Source: Synechococcus sp. Cruz CV12-2-Slac-r (lineage in GTDB: Bacteria; Cyanobacteriota; Cyanobacteriia; PCC-6307; Cyanobiaceae). From it: a stretch of 36,557 bases of DNA. Position 1 is the first letter of the stretch. Each line of letters begins with the position of its first letter. Under the pieces are notes generated by a model. That model was given only the letters and a program-made list of their open reading frames with translations. It had not been told where the DNA came from and searched no databases. Below are positions 34,289 to 36,557 of the stretch, piece by piece. The stretch covers positions 1-36,557 of the forward strand of contig NZ_JAGQEK010000005.1 in NCBI RefSeq assembly GCF_024346075.1. The letters are read 5' to 3'. A program made the position numbers and the translations under genes.

Positions 34289-35314
34289 CTACCTTTGCGG
34301 AAGATACGCAACCGGGTTCACAGCACCAGACCTGGCAGGAATAATTTCAAAATGAAGGTGCGGGCCAGTGCTGCGTCCGGTGCTGCCCATCAAGGCTATA
34401 GGAGTTCCTTGAGCAATATTCATGCCTTTGCTTACTAATAGCCTGCTGTTGTGGGCGTAACGCGTAAGGGTGCCGTCATTATGGGAAACCTCAACTAGAT
34501 AACCGTAGCCGCCGTCGTTCCAACCGGAACTTACAACTACACCATCAGCAACCGAATGAATTGGTGTTCCAACACTATTTGCGATGTCAATTCCCCTGTG
34601 CATGCGGCCCCAGCGCCAGCCGTAGCCAGAAGTAAGTGTGCCGGCTGCTGGCCACACATAACTGGTAAAAGATCTTTGGCTAGGTTGATTTCCGAAATCA
34701 GGCAGACCAGGCCAACTAAGTCCACCACTGGAACCAGGTGTGATTGCAAGGGTATTACGAGCGCGTAATGGTTGAAATAATTTAATTGGAGTGTCGACAG
34801 CTAAGCGAGTAATTGGATTAAGCCCAGGATTTAAACGTGTAAGTTCTTTTAGGGGAACTTCATATCTACTTGCAATTTTAGCTAAATTATCACCAACTTT
34901 TGCAAAAATAGAGCGATTCGGCTGAGTTCGTCGAATTTCTGAATCATCTAGGGCAACAACAAAGCGAATAGTATTAATTGATTTCGCAGGGATTGCAACC
35001 CACTCATTATTCGAGAATTTACGATTAATATCACAATCATTTAGATCTGCAAGATAATCAGAAGGGATATCCAGCTGATTTGAAAGCTGCTCCAAGGTAA
35101 TGTCTAAGCGAGTTTTCACATAAACGCTTGAAGATTCAGCGCTTGCTATAAGAACTTGCTTATTAAATTGGCGACTTGAATCAAGATTAACGGGAAGATT
35201 TGACTTTGAATAAGACTGACTATCAAGATTAGAGCGACCTGGAAGACCTGCTAATACCACTAATCCTGCAGGAAAACAGATAGTGACGCACGCAAGTAAA
35301 GCAGAAGGCTTCAT
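34289..35314 (-). CDS. LysM-M23 peptidoglycan endopeptidase
   Basis: This is an exported peptidoglycan hydrolase of the lysostaphin/NlpD type, or a LytM-type amidase activator. The 341-residue precursor has an N-terminal signal segment (SALLACVTICFPAGLVVLAG) and two LysM-like regions (about residues 60-105, diverged, and 128-172 with KVGDNLAKIASRYEVPLKEL). A C-terminal M23 domain (about 208-335) carries HRGIDIANSVGTPI and HLHFEI, with the HxxxD and HxH zinc ligands intact, so catalysis is likely. Its own promoter is plausible at 35369-35397. The tRNA-Met gene lies 34 bases downstream on the same strand. Confidence 0.92.
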   Translation of the reverse strand: MKPSALLACVTICFPAGLVVLAGLPGRSNLDSQSYSKSNLPVNLDSSRQFNKQVLIASAESSSVYVKTRLDITLEQLSNQLDIPSDYLADLNDCDINRKFSNNEWVAIPAKSINTIRFVVALDDSEIRRTQPNRSIFAKVGDNLAKIASRYEVPLKELTRLNPGLNPITRLAVDTPIKLFQPLRARNTLAITPGSSGGLSWPGLPDFGNQPSQRSFTSYVWPAAGTLTSGYGWRWGRMHRGIDIANSVGTPIHSVADGVVVSSGWNDGGYGYLVEVSHNDGTLTRYAHNSRLLVSKGMNIAQGTPIALMGSTGRSTGPHLHFEIIPARSGAVNPVAYLPQR

Positions 35315-35368
35315 GCAATAAAATCAAAGAATAAGCCGTTGGAGAAGCCAACTCCCAACAACTTCCAA

Positions 35369-35397
35369 ACAATACACTACATACCAGGGGAAATCAA
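35369..35397 (-). promoter_or_regulatory. Possible sigma-70 promoter for the M23 peptidase gene
   Basis: On the minus strand TTGATT (35397-35392) and TATTGT (35374-35369) are separated by 17 bases; each matches four of six consensus positions. The -10 lies about 55 bases before the start codon, and the intervening leader has a small hairpin (GTTGG/CCAAC). This is by-eye evidence only. Confidence 0.35.
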
Positions 35398-35427
35398 GTG
35401 CCCTAAGTTACAGAATTGCCGATAAGT

Positions 35428-35904
35428 TCAAGGATCACTGTGCTGCAGAGGCTTTTTGATCTGCCTAAGCGCTTCAAAAAGCACCACGGCAACAGCAACC
35501 GACAAATTCAAGCTTCTCACGTTTTCGCAAGCTAGCGGCACCCTCAGCAGATGGTCACATGCACTGCGGGGCAGGGGGGGGAGCCCACTAGTTTCGCGGC
35601 CAAATAGCAGCCAATCAGAGTCTAAAAAGGGAAAATCAAGATAAGAATCACTGGCATGCCTGCTAAGGCCAATTAATCTGCCGCCTTGCAATTGCTGCTG
35701 TTCGTAGAACTGAGTCCAATTGCTATGGCGCCGGAGCTGAACGAAGGGCCAGTAATCGAGTCCGGCTCGTTTCAGTGTGCGATCACTAATCTCAAAGCCA
35801 AGGGGCTCAACTAGATGCAGCTCAGTTTCCGTAGCAGCGCAGGTGCGAGCTACGTTGCCTGTATTTGGAGGTATTTCGGGTTCAAACAGCACAACCCTTG
35901 GCAT
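35428..35904 (-). CDS. trmL: tRNA (cytidine(34)-2'-O)-methyltransferase
   Basis: TrmL (YibK) methylates the ribose of wobble C34/U34 in certain leucine tRNAs. The 158-residue SPOUT protein has the N-terminal VVLFEPEIPPNTGNVARTC, LVEPLGFEISDRTLKRAGLDY near residue 33, GRETSGLP near residue 102 and the knot-forming VRSLNLSVAVAVVLFEALRQ near residue 128. The ATG at 35904 overlaps the cobU stop (ATGA); a GTG one codon earlier is possible. It is the last gene of a minus-strand pair with cobU. Confidence 0.95.
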   Translation of the reverse strand: MPRVVLFEPEIPPNTGNVARTCAATETELHLVEPLGFEISDRTLKRAGLDYWPFVQLRRHSNWTQFYEQQQLQGGRLIGLSRHASDSYLDFPFLDSDWLLFGRETSGLPPLPRSACDHLLRVPLACENVRSLNLSVAVAVVLFEALRQIKKPLQHSDP

Positions 35905-36473
35905 CACAATGAAATTCCCTGCACGCTTGTTGCAAGCCTATGAAGGGGTAGGGCTTGTCCCATGCAAACAAGCCAGCGTTCATCGCAAACGCCGGCGCAA
36001 GCTCTGGTTAGAGCCCCCAAACGATCTCGAAAAGTACCTCCCACAGCAGTGGGGGGCACCACACCCCAACCAACTTCCTCGCTCACTAAAAACACGGGCA
36101 TAGCTCGGTAAATCAAATTTTTCAGCAGTGCTTGCTGCATCAGCAGCCAATGCTGTTCTGAATACTCCAATCCAGCTGCAACCCAACTGCCAAGCGAATC
36201 AATCAGTAACCAGGCTTGTGAATATTTGCTATTAGGTGCTAACAAATCGGGAAGGTAGGAAAATTCAATACCTTCAATCAGAACCCAATGGGAAGGTCTC
36301 CTGATTTTGTGTTGTTCTAGCCTTTTCTGCCACTCAGTATCTTGAACATAGAGTTTTCCAGGCGCCACATAACAGATCTGTGCTCCAGCAGACTTACTTT
36401 CCAATAGCTGCTCTGCCCATTCACTTTTGCCACTTCTGCTGGCGCCTGTAACAATTATATGTTTAGCCACCAC
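35904..36473 (-). CDS. cobU: Adenosylcobinamide kinase / adenosylcobinamide-phosphate guanylyltransferase
   Basis: CobU (CobP) phosphorylates adenosylcobinamide and adds GMP in nucleotide-loop assembly of B12. The 189-residue protein has P-loop GASRSGKS at residues 10-17, QHKIRRP with the guanylylated-His equivalent at residue 55, [12 protein letters not shown] near residue 93, and [20 protein letters not shown] near residue 130, all family hallmarks. The start is one of two consecutive GTG codons (36473 or 36470). An ATG upstream is out of frame and leads to a stop. Its first bases overlap the end of another minus-strand gene. Confidence 0.93.
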   Translation of the reverse strand: MVAKHIIVTGASRSGKSEWAEQLLESKSAGAQICYVAPGKLYVQDTEWQKRLEQHKIRRPSHWVLIEGIEFSYLPDLLAPNSKYSQAWLLIDSLGSWVAAGLEYSEQHWLLMQQALLKNLIYRAMPVFLVSEEVGWGVVPPTAVGGTFRDRLGALTRACAGVCDERWLVCMGQALPLHRLATSVQGISL

Positions 36474-36557
36474 CGTTCATATTGCGCAGCGTGGCTACTG
36501 AGGAGGGTGATACACGATTGAGATAACGGAAAATCCAATATTTAAAAATAGTGGCTA
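36463..36557 (-). CDS. C-terminal end of an unidentified minus-strand gene (partial)
   Basis: One minus-strand frame stays open from the window edge to a TAA at 36465-36463, giving a 30-residue tail ([20 protein letters not shown], then LRNMNGGG). The other two minus frames contain stops. It would overlap the cobU GTG start by 8 to 11 bases, a spacing typical of this compact genome, so a co-transcribed upstream gene is likely. The tail is too short to identify. Confidence 0.45.
   Translation of the reverse strand, partial: ATIFKYWIFRYLNRVSPSSVATLRNMNGGG

Noticed and set aside
1-36557. CRISPR arrays, IS elements, rRNA operon, replication origin
   Set aside because: I saw no spaced direct repeats, transposase motifs, rRNA signatures or DnaA-box clusters by eye on either strand.

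Overview
This window looks like chromosome from a picocyanobacterium of the Synechococcus/Cyanobium/Prochlorococcus group. That is an inference from gene content: geranylgeranyl reductase (chlP), ferredoxin-dependent sulfite reductase, the dual-function GlpX bisphosphatase of the Calvin cycle, glutamyl-tRNA reductase for tetrapyrroles, ADP-glucose pyrophosphorylase, the cytochrome c assembly protein CcsA, and several small proteins of the kind conserved in cyanobacteria. Genes are tightly packed. Stop/start overlaps, non-ATG starts and convergent overlaps are common. I see no prophage, transposon, CRISPR array or plasmid module. No gene-free stretch exceeds 300 bases; the longest gap (30225-30402) is filled by a cobalamin riboswitch.

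Layout. 1-6850 (+): a 3' gene scrap, a small basic protein, a family 2 glycosyltransferase, rpsB, tsf, an unrecognised conserved-looking protein, recG and a VanX-like D-Ala-D-Ala dipeptidase. 6826-12132: sir (-), glyS (+) and chlP (-), with overlapping 3' ends. 12250-18507 (+): a VanY-like carboxypeptidase, typA, a DUF309 protein, an LPS-export set (lptA-like, lptB, one lptF/G permease) and ccsA. 18509-19916 (-): an AT-rich methyltransferase and rpe. 20005-27018 (+): glpX, hemA, glgC, gnd, pgl, a CIA30-domain protein and a small unknown. 27009-29689 (-): ilvD, a membrane/coiled-coil protein and upp. 29730-33051 (+): a secreted pentapeptide-repeat protein, cobalamin riboswitch, hupE, a CobW-family GTPase, purS and purQ, closed by a strong bidirectional terminator. 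33125-36557: 2-Cys peroxiredoxin (-), a small unknown (+), tRNA-Met (-), a LysM/M23 peptidase (-), trmL (-), cobU (-) and the tail of another minus-strand gene.

Themes. Carbon metabolism is concentrated in rpe, glpX, glgC, gnd and pgl (Calvin cycle, glycogen and oxidative pentose phosphate pathway). Cobalt/B12 supply appears twice: riboswitch-hupE-cobW, and cobU. Three peptidoglycan peptidases (VanX-like, VanY-like, M23) and an LPS-transport operon serve the envelope. The points most worth a second look are the B12-controlled hupE-cobW unit, an Upp whose PRPP loop lacks its usual aspartate, alternative pairings in the rpsB leader, the gnd-pgl-CIA30 coupling, the VanX-like gene coupled to recG, and the AT-rich methyltransferase. 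Nothing in the window is clearly a wholly new system; most of it is core genome.
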